64,000 nt of DNA from Patiria miniata. Its lineage: Eukaryota; Echinodermata; Asteroidea; Valvatida; Asterinidae. The position numbers were made by a program, and so were the translations under genes. The notes under the pieces were generated by a model that saw only the letters and a program-made list of their open reading frames with translations, did not search any database and was not told the origin of the DNA. The stretch is taken from the NCBI RefSeq assembly GCF_015706575.1, contig NW_024037047.1:9490632-9554631 (forward strand), given 5' to 3'. The stretch's first letter is position 1. Each line of letters begins with the position of its first letter. Shown in pieces: positions 24,201 through 64,000 of the stretch.

Positions 24201-26344
24201 AGATCTCTTAATTGGATCGACCGTTTGTATGTTATCGACCAAATTCACGCCCACTTGAAACATGATATTCTTGTAATTAGAATCGTTGGTCTGGAACTAA
24301 GTTGCCAACGCCCAGTCGTTATAGATCGGTGGTCATCATCCAAACATCTCCGATGCATGCGTAATGTAAGGGACGTATCTTGTGTATGCCAGTTAGAAAA
24401 TAAATAATGAGCGTGAAAAAATATATAGATGTTATCCTGTATCAATAGATGAAACTGCTTTAATATTGTATAGAACGATGCTGAGTTTTATGCATTGGGA
24501 CATTTGGGTAGTGAACATGTGTTTCTCCTCATAGATTGTCAAAAAAAAATCGTGTGCTAAAAAAAAGGTTTCTTTTGCCCGTCCCCGCCAGTCCCTCGCC
24601 ATGCAGCCGAAGATGAACTGCTTCACGCCTTTAGACATCATGGTTTCAATTCATTTGAATTCTACTTACAACCTATGCATTCAACCTGATGTGGATTATT
24701 ATCTGGTAGTTGCTAAATACGGCATGAATTGTGAGTTTTACATCATCAGTGCGCGCGTAAAGAGCATTCCTAAAAGTGCACATCGCAAATTGATGTTGAC
24801 TTTTATTATTAAACTGATGCGTGCCCCAAGGCCATGATATTAATATGCCATCTGTGTGGTAGACGTACTACGCAAGTCGCACGGACATTTATCAATGAGT
24901 GGTTAATTATGCATGCCCTATACAGGCAGCGTATCATGGTGACTGGGGAGCAACTCTTTACGCAGAATGCCAAGACCTGCTGGGCGTTGCCTCAGTACCG
25001 TATCGTGTGGCCTTCGTGTATAAATGCCACACCTAGTCGTTCAATATTTTATCATGATCATGATAAAAGTAAAAATCGGCAAGACTATTGTTGAGGAAGA
25101 ACGGTGTGGTAACATAAGTGAAAAGTGTACCCGTACACAAACAGAATTATACATTAGTAAATGTACCATGACAAACAAGTTTGTTTTAACTAGTAGCAGT
25201 ACTTCCTCCGTTTTTTTACGCGTACTTTTCTCTCGTAATTTTAAAGATTAGTTTTTTTCGCTCCAAGGTTTAGGTTCATCTTTTGCTAGGATCGACTCGT
25301 TCATGATCCAGGTTTCATTTCATCGTCATCAGACAATCTCAAAACCTGATGTCATATCGGTGGACATCAACAAATTAGGCCTACCCCAAACTGGGGAAAC
25401 ATCTCTTATACATTCCTGATTAAAACATTTTCAATGTCATTTGTACAGTCAAATAATTTAAATATAATGACACTTTGCTCATTTGGACAAGCTTCTAAAG
25501 CATATAACTGATAATACATTTATAGGTCTGCCTTTTCTGTTTGCTTATATTTTCACTTTACGCATAATTTGTCAAAATGTACGTTGATTTATTTGCAAAA
25601 ATACTTGCACTTGAAATGGTGCGTGCGCGGTGGGGGGGGGGGGGGCGGGCTCAATGTTTGAGCTTGTACACCACTCGCCTTCGAGGAAATGAGGTCATAG
25701 GTTTCAGGTTATATGATGACTGGGCTTTTGTAAGTTTTCATTTCACAACAACAGGTGAGAGCGCCATCCATACCATGCACAAGCGCATAAGCCAATGCAC
25801 ACTTTACACCCGAGTGGTTTCCAATGGCTATTAGCATAACAAAAGACGGGATCGATATTACCTGTAACAAGCACCCTGATTGGTCGGCTGCAGTTAAAGC
25901 TCCTAGCCGCACCGACGCTGACACCGTCTGAAGCGTAACTGACAAGCAAGCCATACAAATGTACACACATATCTGTCTGTACTATTTTCGAAAGTAGAAA
26001 TTTCACCTTGTCGTGCGGAGTAAATTCTACATTACATGGAGAAATAATCGTTCAGGAATCATTGGATGATATATCTTGTGGCGACAATTTCTGGACAGGA
26101 TATGAATTGATTTCTCTACTGTGAACTACTGAGACACGAAGATCGAGAACACGTGAAAATTGTCAAAGATTGTAATCATCTGCGGAGAAATATGTAGCGT
26201 CGGTTGCACGATTGACTTGGCAACAGCGCTACTGGAATTACGCACAACAGGTGGACGGTTGGAAGCCTGTGTTTTCGGTTGGAAATTACAGATTTGCGTT
26301 AGATTTTCTTCCTTTTTTCCTGAGGGATTTCTTCCCAAGTCTAC
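21219..26344. other. Intergenic, TVP23 3' UTR and upstream of the EGF/CUB gene
   Basis: TVP23 3' UTR sequence runs to about 22400. The 1.3-kb foldback element occupies 22553-23868. The remaining ~2.5 kb has only short open frames with no recognisable domain and one poly-G run (25631-25645). The promoter of the EGF/CUB gene should lie just left of 26345; no TATA box stands out. Confidence 0.55.
22553..23868. mobile_element. Foldback element with TAATTCGTTATTACGGATTA tandem arms
   Basis: The perfect terminal inverted repeat of about 36 bp begins TACGAAAGCCCATTAGCGCC and ends with its complement. Inside it, about 500 bp of 21-22-bp tandem units containing ATTCGTTATTACGGATT forms the left arm. 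About 580 bp of the reverse-complement unit forms the right arm. The core (about 23110-23245) is unique and holds the palindrome AGCGCCGCCTAGCGGCGCT. A 6-bp direct repeat AAAATG flanks it (22547-22552 and 23869-23874). No transposase. Confidence 0.85.
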
Positions 26345-56132
<29,788 letters not shown>

Positions 56133-58800
56133 GAAGACACTACCTTCGTATTATCACTGCTTTGTCATTCACTAAGATTGAGGCTGTAAAAGTTTTCAAG
56201 TTGGCTTTCAGTGCTTAAGTATCTTTCGGTGAAGTTTAGAAATTCTTTTTAAAAGATAACCAAGATTTTATGGGCCATTCCGATCAGCCTCTTCAAATAG
56301 AAAAAAAGAAGAGTTTCAGATTTTGGGAAGTGGCTGAATAAACTTGGAATCTTGCTGAATTTCTTTTTTGATTGGACCAACCGGGGATTCCTAGTACACA
56401 GATTGAAGCACAAGAACAAAATGTTTTGCAAAACGGCTAATTAATTATGTCTTGGCAGTTTTTGTGTTAACAGTTTTCATTATTACAATATTATACTCGG
56501 ATGTAAAAGCTGAGAGTAAGTGAATAGTGCTTGAATAATTGGCAATGCAGGTTAGTGCCTTTTGTGGAACAAATTTTGAACTGAAAAAAAGGAAAGCAAT
56601 ACAGCTTTTTGCAGTAAGATTTGATTGTTGCATATGTAGATATTTTAGGTGCTCGTTGTGAAGTAAGGTCAGATGTCAGTTTCTTTACTACGGTCACGTC
56701 TGATTGGCTGATATGGTCAGAGTGTTTGTCACAGTACTGTGTAATCTGAGTGTTTTTGTTATTATGGTCTTCTCTTTGCAATGAGAACAGCATGGCGTTT
56801 TGAAAGTGCCTTTTTGTAACAGTAAGGTTAAGTTTTAAAAAGTTTACTTGCAGAAATTTTAACTTTTTGACTGTTACTTGGAATTTGTAGTAATTTTAGA
56901 GTTGGTTATTATTGTACATGTACATGAAAACTAAAAAGAGTGATGTATTTGTAGAAAGATAATATGCATAGCATTTATGAAGAAAAAATAGTTTTGTTCT
57001 TCAATTAAAGTTTAAGGCATGTACTTAATTTAATGCAATGTAAATATTTCAATAATTGCCTTTGACTTTTGTGGAAAAAACTTTTGTGATTTTACCTGAG
57101 TTTTACTGATTGATATACAAAATTATTTTCATTTATTTACACAGTGTTCTAGGTATTGGTAGCAAAGTTAATTTAGAAAATACAGAGAAAAGATTTATCA
57201 GGCAAGTAGGTTTAGAAAGCAGAAAGATATGTTTGAAATGAAAACATCCCACCAAATGGGACGGGTTGATCTCTGTTCATGGGGTACTTGTCTGAAATTC
57301 ACCTGACATATTACTGGTAACGTAGAGCGGGCAACTTAATGGAGATATTGTGGTGATGTAGGAACCGATCGAGGCAACACATTAAGACATTTTTTTGATG
57401 TTGCTATCCAGCAAAATAAAGTTGAAGAGGGAATGAAAAACTGTTTGAAATTTTATCATTCAATTTGGTATCATTAGCTACTGTTGACTTTAATACCACA
57501 CTGTTTAAGACAGTTTATTATCTGATATTGCTAATTGCGTTACATTGTATGTAATTGATTTGCCTTTGCCAAATTTGTACTAAATTTAAACTGACATACA
57601 CAGATCATGCAGTGCATATTTTATATGTTGTGTTACTTGCACTTAATAACAAATACATGTAGTGTCTCATAAACTTGTACAATTATTGAACCTAGACTTG
57701 TATGCCAGTGACAGAACGCACTTCACTTGGCAAACGAAATCCCACCAAGATTGGAAGTAGGTAGAGTAAAAACTTGGTAATAGGAAGGATCTTAAATATC
57801 GATATTAATTGTATTTTTCACTGAAAGGCAAAAAAACCAAAAAAACAGTTGAATGTTTGGAAAGAATGTTGCAACCTGACGCCACTTCAGTGGTTGTGTA
57901 GAAAGTCTATGGAGAGTCAAGACAATTAGTTTTTTAGTATTTCCTAACAAAATTGGAACTGTTTCTCAGTCCTAGATTCATATCTTATCATTCTTGCAAT
58001 GACTGACCTCCATTGAGATGATATCGTAAAGGAAAAAATGGCGTCAGGTTGCAATATTCTGTCTGAATGTTTCTCTGCACACCCTTTTGCAGAATTTGTC
58101 TCGCTACATAATTTGGTACAAGCATGATGTCCTTTCATCTTGTAGTTAATTGAATCATCTTTTCTTTAATTGATTTTTACTTGGATTGTTTTAAACAGTG
58201 CTTTAATTCATACGCAAATTGTATATTGTATTTGATTGGAACATGATTGGAATAAAAACAGCAAAGAGTGACACCACAATGATTTATGTGGACAGTTTGT
58301 TTTTTTGGTTTTGTTTCCCCTTTTTGTCTGGGCATTTTGGGCTTTTTATTAGAGTCTGTAATAAGTGACCGCGCAAATGCATACATGTACATAAGTCTGA
58401 TATGAATATTCATTACCCATTGGTGAAATAAGATTTGGCACCTGGGCTATTTTTCAAATCTCGGCTTCGTTCCAGTCTGTTCAGTCACATTTCAGCTAGC
58501 TTCAGAATCTTTAGGAAGCTTTTCATTTCGAAACCAAAATAATAAACTCTCTAAGTTTGTCCTAAATTTAGATGATTTGATTGTCCTCAAGCTGAACATG
58601 ACCACTTATTGACTCAAAGTACACTAATCACGACCTAACCTATTCTAATGTATTAATGAGGCCGAGTTTTGAAAAACACCTATTGGCGTCTAGCGGCGTG
58701 CATGCATGCACGCCGCACTAATCCGCTAGTCTTGTTAACGAGCCGTTCAGTTCTAGCACCTCTATGTGACGCACGTGTAGCGTAATAGGCTATTACAAAA
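56133..58800. other. 3' UTR and flank of the EGF/CUB gene
   Basis: AT-rich and without open frames of interest. AATAAA-type signals on the plus strand occur near 57412 and 58250; either could end the transcript. From about 58684 a palindrome (GCGGCGTGCATGCATGCACGCCGC) begins the repeat-dense right end. Confidence 0.55.
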
Positions 58801-58818
58801 GTACGCAAGGTTCGACGG

Positions 58819-59146
58819 ATGCAAAGGAGTCTATTTTCTTTGTTAATTTCCTTTGTTGAATCTGGCGTTAACAATAAAATGTTTCCATTGAGGCGAAAGG
58901 ATTAAACGCCGCTATCTTTTTCCACGCTTGAGTGCATCTGAATGGGTGTTTTTCAAGCGGAAAATCACGAAATACAGCTCTTATACAGCATTTTAACCTA
59001 CAGAACGATACTTTTTGCAGAGGAAATTGCATTCTGAACAAAACTGTAGTTTCAAAATGCAAAAATTCGCCGTATTAAGAAAATCGATGTCGAATTTTTT
59101 GGTTGTGCCAAGCAAAAACTTTCCACTTTCCAACGTAGGTGGCGCT
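58819..59146 (-). repeat. ~330-bp repeat, copy A (inverted to B and C)
   Basis: It runs from CGACGGATGCAAAGGAGTC to CAACGTAGGTGGCGCTA. It is the reverse complement of copies B and C, with a modest number of differences. With B it forms a large foldback structure whose centre (59147-59852) holds poly-G/C tracts and no gene. Confidence 0.85.
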
Positions 59147-59852
59147 AAACATTTTTCATTCACACGTGTGTCAGAGAAAATCAAACTGGCAATTGCCACA
59201 GCATACTTTTACCTCGGGAAGGGGCGGGGTTGGCGGGTTCTTTAGGGGGAAGGGGGGAAGGGTACAGACGTATTGAGAGTACCGTGACAGACCTATTGGC
59301 ATTACAGAAATATTGTTTGAGAATTAATGTAACACTATTATTATTGATGGCTATTTTATCAGTTTTGTGCGCGCGTAGGGAAACATGTGGGTTGGCTTGG
59401 GACCGGCGACCCGTGATCACGGTATGGCGGAGTTGATAAGTGGGAGGGGGGGGGGGGGGGGTTACAAAACTGTATTTTGTTTGGACGGAGGGGGGGGGGG
59501 GGTATGAGGGGATATATATAAAATAGAAATTAAGTGCATTCAATTATGTAGCCTATTTATGAAGCAAACTGCAGTATTCGTGCAAATTATACTACACGTG
59601 CATTAAAAAAAGGTGTTTGAAAAAACGCGGCCTCATTACCAATTCAGAATATTGTAGATCCTGAATAACTAGTGAGACTCTTGATCAATATGGGGTCATG
59701 GTTGCTTCAGAAACAAATAATTTATGAATTGATGTCTGTATTATATCTGGTGTTTAACCCCTTCCCCCTTCCCCCCCCCCCCCCTCCCCCTCCATAAAAA
59801 AGACAGTGTCCCTCCTCAACTAATTTGTTTGTAACTTGTTTGGCTCAGTGAC

Positions 59853-60183
59853 TGCACTGTCGATGAAATATATATAGCGCCACCTACGTTGGAGATCGGA
59901 AAGTTTTTGCTTGGCACAACCAAAAAATTCGACATCGATTTCCTTAATACGGCGAATTTTTACATTCTGAAACTACAGTTTTGTTCAGTATTCAATTTCC
60001 TCTGCAAAAAGTATTATTTTGTAGGTTAAAATGCTGTATAAGAGCTGTAATACGTAATTTTCCGCTTGAAAAACACCCATTCAGATGCACTCAAGCGTGG
60101 AAAAAGATAGCGGCGTTTAATCCTTTCGCCTCAATGGAAACATTTTATTGTTAACGCCAGATTCAACAAAGAAAATTAACAAA
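59853..60183 (+). repeat. ~331-bp repeat, copy B
   Basis: It begins TGCACTGTCGATGAAATATA and ends at GAAAATTAACAAA. Read by eye it is identical to copy C, which starts exactly 1244 bp further on and ends at the same offset, so no indel separates them. Confidence 0.88.
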
Positions 60184-60439
60184 GAAAATAGACTCCCTTG
60201 CATCCGTCGAAACGGTGTTCTTATTTTGTTAGCTTAGTCTATGCACGTGCGCTTCGCAAGGAGATAGGCAAAACGCCTGTAAACAAGCCTAGTACCCGGC
60301 GTAAGAAGCACGTGGTGTGTGGTATTAGCTGGAGACGCCATTTCATTCAGCTTTTGCAGTCCCAGGGCTTTGCCTTTTCAGCACCAATTTGAATAAATGA
60401 ATATTTAGATTTCGAAGCAAACTAACGTTTTACCCGTTT

Positions 60440-61062
60440 GTATCGATGGTGGCGCTGTATATATTAACGCGCGTACCGCGGCCCGCTGGGGGCGACCACT
60501 ATTGTCGCCCCTAGCGGTATAACGCTTGTACCGCTGGGGGCGCCCTTTGTCGCCTCTAGCGGTACGCGCGTACCGCTGGGGGCGACCATTATTGTCGCCC
60601 CTAGCGGTTTATATTAACGCTTGTACGGCTGGGGGCGACCGTTATTGTCGCCCCCAGAGGAAATTCCGCTAGGGGCGACCTTTCTTGTCGCCCCTAGCGG
60701 TATATATTAACGCGCGTACCGCTGGGGGCGACCATTATTGTCGCCCCTAGCGATATACCGCTGGGGGCGACCGATATTGTCGCCCATAGCGGTATATCTT
60801 AACGCGCGTACTACTGGGGGCGACCATTATTGTCGCCCCTAGCGATATACCGCTGGGGGCGACCGATATTGTCGCCCATAGCGGTATATCTTAACGCGCG
60901 TACTGCTGGGGGCGACCATTATTGTCGCCCCTAGCGGTATACCGCTGGGGGCGACCGATATTGTCGCCCATAGCGGTATATATTAATGCTTGTACGGTTG
61001 GGGGCGACCGTTATTGTCGCCCCCAGAGGAACTTCCGCTAGGGGCGACCTTTCTTAAATTCT
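60440..61062. repeat. Array of about 13 GC-rich hairpins
   Basis: The motif CCGCTGGGGGCGACC, four to eight bases, then GTCGCCCCTAGCGG repeats about 13 times, each copy self-complementary over 13-15 bp. Linkers alternate between TATATTAACGCGCGTA, TATA and GAGGAAATT, giving a higher-order period near 100 bp. The last copy is cut short. It lies between copies B and C of the 331-bp repeat. Confidence 0.88.
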
Positions 61063-61096
61063 GGCTTTGATTTAGTGAAGGTATCTTGGAGAAGTA

Positions 61097-61427
61097 TGCA
61101 CTGTCGATGAAATATATATAGCGCCACCTACGTTGGAGATCGGAAAGTTTTTGCTTGGCACAACCAAAAAATTCGACATCGATTTCCTTAATACGGCGAA
61201 TTTTTACATTCTGAAACTACAGTTTTGTTCAGTATTCAATTTCCTCTGCAAAAAGTATTATTTTGTAGGTTAAAATGCTGTATAAGAGCTGTAATACGTA
61301 ATTTTCCGCTTGAAAAACACCCATTCAGATGCACTCAAGCGTGGAAAAAGATAGCGGCGTTTAATCCTTTCGCCTCAATGGAAACATTTTATTGTTAACG
61401 CCAGATTCAACAAAGAAAATTAACAAA
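61097..61427 (+). repeat. ~331-bp repeat, copy C
   Basis: A direct repeat of copy B with no difference noted by eye across about 331 bp. Sequence diverges immediately on either side. Confidence 0.88.
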
Positions 61428-61724
61428 AGAAATGGCCTTCCCTGCATCCGTTGAACACGTGTGTTTCGTGTGCAAAACACGTATTGTTCCTCTTTGAGTG
61501 CGCTGAAAATCACGATTTTAACTCAGTTCACACCCTCTAACCTTCTGCAATCAAATTCTGATCAAATGAATCAGTTTTTATTTACTGAAATCTCGGAATC
61601 AAACTCGTGTTATCATTATCAGACTGTACGTTACGTCTAAGCGTACATATGGGCCACGTGCAAAGCTAAAGAGAAGTCTACCTTTGAGATATAATTATAC
61701 AGAACGCACTAAAAGTCAGCAAGA

Positions 61725-61792
61725 GTCGTGCTCTTGTGGTACGCCACGGGACTCGCAATCAAGCGACCCTGGTTCGATTCTCGGCTATGTTA
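61725..61792 (+). repeat. tRNA-like repeat head
   Basis: GTGGTACGCCACGGGACTCG with the B-box CTGGTTCGATTCTCGG resembles a tRNA-derived SINE head. The cloverleaf does not close well, so I do not call a tRNA gene. Confidence 0.4.
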
Positions 61793-62429
61793 CTTTTTTT
61801 TTCTCAAAAATAAACAATGAAACTGTAAATATTGCCTAAGGATACATGAATTTTGTTCCCAAAATCAAAGATTTTTTTCATGGTGGTGGGGGGATCTTAT
61901 GACATTCAAATGAGAGGGATATGTTTGGGCAAAAACATTCTTAGAATAAAGTATCTTTTTTTCTCAAATAATTGCCGCTTAACAGCAGAAAGTTTTGTTT
62001 TTGTTCCCAATTTTCTTGTCTTTTTTCTTTTTATTCCATTGCAAATCTTTGCACGTACACGAACAATATATTTAGAGGGCACTAAATATTGGACCTACAT
62101 TTACCAGACAATTGAATGAATCACTCTGATAAAATGGAAAATGCTGCATTATTTTTTCATATTAAAATCTTGAACTTAACCACTCCACAAGAAACACAGT
62201 AACAAGCTCAATTAATTACTCCCAATATTTAATCCAAGTCAATAAAAACAAGTCAGGTGTGTTTACAAACACAAATGCCCCGCAACCGTGACTGTTCCCA
62301 TGACATAACACCACTCTAACATCAACTTACATGTACCTTGGTCACATGGAACATTCATTGACAGCATTAGTGTCTTCTGTAGGTTTTATATGAATTAATC
62401 CCTAATCCCTATAATCTCAGAATAAATAC

Positions 62430-63298
62430 AAGATTTCTATTGTTTTAGCCACTGTGAACTTGACCCTTGACCTTTTGGCCCCAAATTCAATAGGCTTCTT
62501 AGGATTACCAAGAACAATCCACAAACCAAATTTGAAGTTCATATGTTAAGTATTTCTCAAGTTATCGCGCTGACAAGATTTCTATTGTTTTAGCCACTGT
62601 GAACTTGACACTTGACCTTTTGACCCCAAATGCAATAGGCTTCTTAGGATTGCCAAGAACAATCCACAAACCAAATTTGAAGTTCACATGTAAAGTATTT
62701 CTCAAGTTATTGCGCTGACAAGATTTCTATTGTTTTAGCCACTGTGAACTTGACCTTTGGCCTTTTGGCCCCAAATGCGAAAGGCTTCTTAGGATTGCCA
62801 AAAACAATCCACAAACCAAATTTGAAGTTCACATGTAAAGTATTTCTCAAGTTATCGCGCTGACAAGATTTCTATTGTTTTAGCCACTGTGAACTTGACC
62901 TTTGGCCTTTTGGCCCCAAATGCGAAAGGCTTCTTAGGATTGCCAAAAACAATCCACAAACCAAATTTGAAGTTCACATGTAAAGTATTTCTCAAGTTAT
63001 CGCGCTGACAAGATTTCTATTGTTTTAGCCACTGTGAACTTGACCTTTGGCCTTTTGGCCCCAAATGCGAAAGGCTTCTTAGGATTACCAAGAACAATCC
63101 ACAAACCAAATTTGAAGTTCACATGTAAAGTATTTCTCAAGTTATCGCGCTGACAAGATTTCTATTGTTTTAGCCACTGTGAACTTGACCTTTGGCCTTT
63201 TGGCCCCAAATGCGAAAGGCTTCTTAGGATTACCAAGAACAATCCACAAACCAAATTTGAAGTTCATATGTTAAGTATTTCTCAAGTTATCGCGCTGA
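62430..63298 (+). repeat. Six-copy 144-145-bp tandem array
   Basis: Units start at 62430, 62574, 62719, 62864, 63009 and 63154, each CAAGATTTCTATTGTTTTAG through TCAAGTTATCGCGCTGA. Adjacent inner copies differ by only a few bases. There is no open frame across the units. Confidence 0.95.
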
Positions 63299-63310
63299 CA
63301 AGATTTGTCC

Positions 63311-63312
<2 letters not shown>

Positions 63313-63344
<32 letters not shown>

Positions 63345-63470
63345 ACCCACCCACCCACCCACCCACCCACCCACCCACCCACCCACCCACCCACCCACCC
63401 ACCCACCCACCCACGGAAGGACAAGGCGGAAACAGTATGCCCCTTAGGCTTCGCCGCGGGGCATAAAAAT
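63313..63470 (+). repeat. (AC)n/(ACCC)n microsatellite and terminal hairpin
   Basis: The (AC)n run passes into about 18 ACCC units (to 63414), then GAAGGACAAGGCGGAAACAG and an imperfect hairpin (TATGCCCCTTAGG... GCGGGGCATA). With the 145-bp array before it, this looks like the 3' part of a Helentron-derived (HINE/pearl-like) element. That assignment is inference. Confidence 0.7.
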
Positions 63471-64000
63471 GGATAAAACTGCCATTACAACATTTAGAGC
63501 CAAAACAGGTTGCTTGTCATATTTTATTTATTTTTTTTGATGATCTTCAACAAATAGTTTTATGTAAATTTTGGACATCTGACCCTTTGTACATTAAATT
63601 TTATGTGATGTCTCATTAAAAAGAAGAACTTTTTAGAAAAAAACTTGAAACAAAATGTATTGTAGCAAATTCGAAAATAGCACAGGCATTATATCTTATT
63701 AAAAAAAATACAGCATAAAGACAGTCATAGATATACTAAGACCCAAGCATACAAATTAAAGGGAAGATACAACATTTGCAAACGTCAAAAAAACCAAAAT
63801 GATCAAGTTATCACGAAATACCTTACTGGATTGTTAGGGAATAACAGTCTAAAGCATCCTGTAAAATCGTGGTTCCTGGTGTGCTGACATTTTGAGGCCA
63901 AAAACTTTATTTTTCCAACACTGGTCGGCCAACCAGCGTTGGAGAAAAATAGCTTTTTTCAAAAACTGCTCCTAATTTTTCATATTTAGTTATTCTGCAT

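Noticed and set aside
59853-61427. LTR element bounded by two identical 331-bp direct repeats
   Set aside because: A third inverted copy exists, the interior is a hairpin array without coding capacity, and the repeats lack LTR-type ends.

Overview
The window is nuclear DNA from an animal. Its genes are split by GT-AG introns, it is rich in short non-autonomous transposons and tRNA-derived SINEs, and its recognisable proteins align with bilaterian families from memory. The fibropellin/Notch-like EGF+CUB gene and the repeat style suggest an invertebrate deuterostome, perhaps an echinoderm or hemichordate. That placement is inference; no marker gene in the window fixes it.

Layout. (1) 1-1742: no gene, one MITE-like repeat. 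(2) 1743-3309, minus strand: a four-exon gene for a 261-residue four-pass membrane protein of MS4A/CD20-like shape. (3) 3310-7522: gene-poor and repeat-rich, including a hAT-type MITE with an 8-bp target duplication. (4) 7523-13083, plus: MFSD11 (UNC93-like transporter), ten coding exons, with one apparent single-base frame break in exon 8. (5) 14926-15971, minus: PLD6/Zucchini, the mitochondrial piRNA-pathway nuclease, in two exons and convergent with MFSD11. (6) 15972-18105: the divergent PLD6/TVP23 intergenic region, almost filled by a foldback element with a second foldback element nested inside it. (7) 18106-21218, plus: TVP23, a Golgi membrane protein, six coding exons, the first holding only the ATG. 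(8) 21219-26344: no gene; a 1.3-kb foldback element whose arms are tandem repeats. (9) 26345-56132, plus: a 52-exon gene for a receptor-like protein of about 2130 residues: signal peptide, EGF, CUB, 33 EGF, CUB, 11 EGF, one transmembrane helix, and a cytoplasmic tail ending in a possible PDZ ligand. (10) 56133-64000: 3' UTR and repeats, including three copies of a ~331-bp repeat, an array of about 13 GC-rich hairpins, and a six-copy 145-bp tandem array followed by a microsatellite and a hairpin (Helentron/pearl-like layout).

The five genes do not form an obvious pathway and look like ordinary metazoan neighbours. The two most interesting things are the giant EGF/CUB transmembrane protein, built from strikingly uniform 114-nt exons with Notch-type O-glycosylation motifs, and a recurring foldback architecture in which long inverted arms are themselves short tandem repeats around a unique core with no transposase. 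No retrovirus-like, LTR or Polinton coding sequence was recognised.
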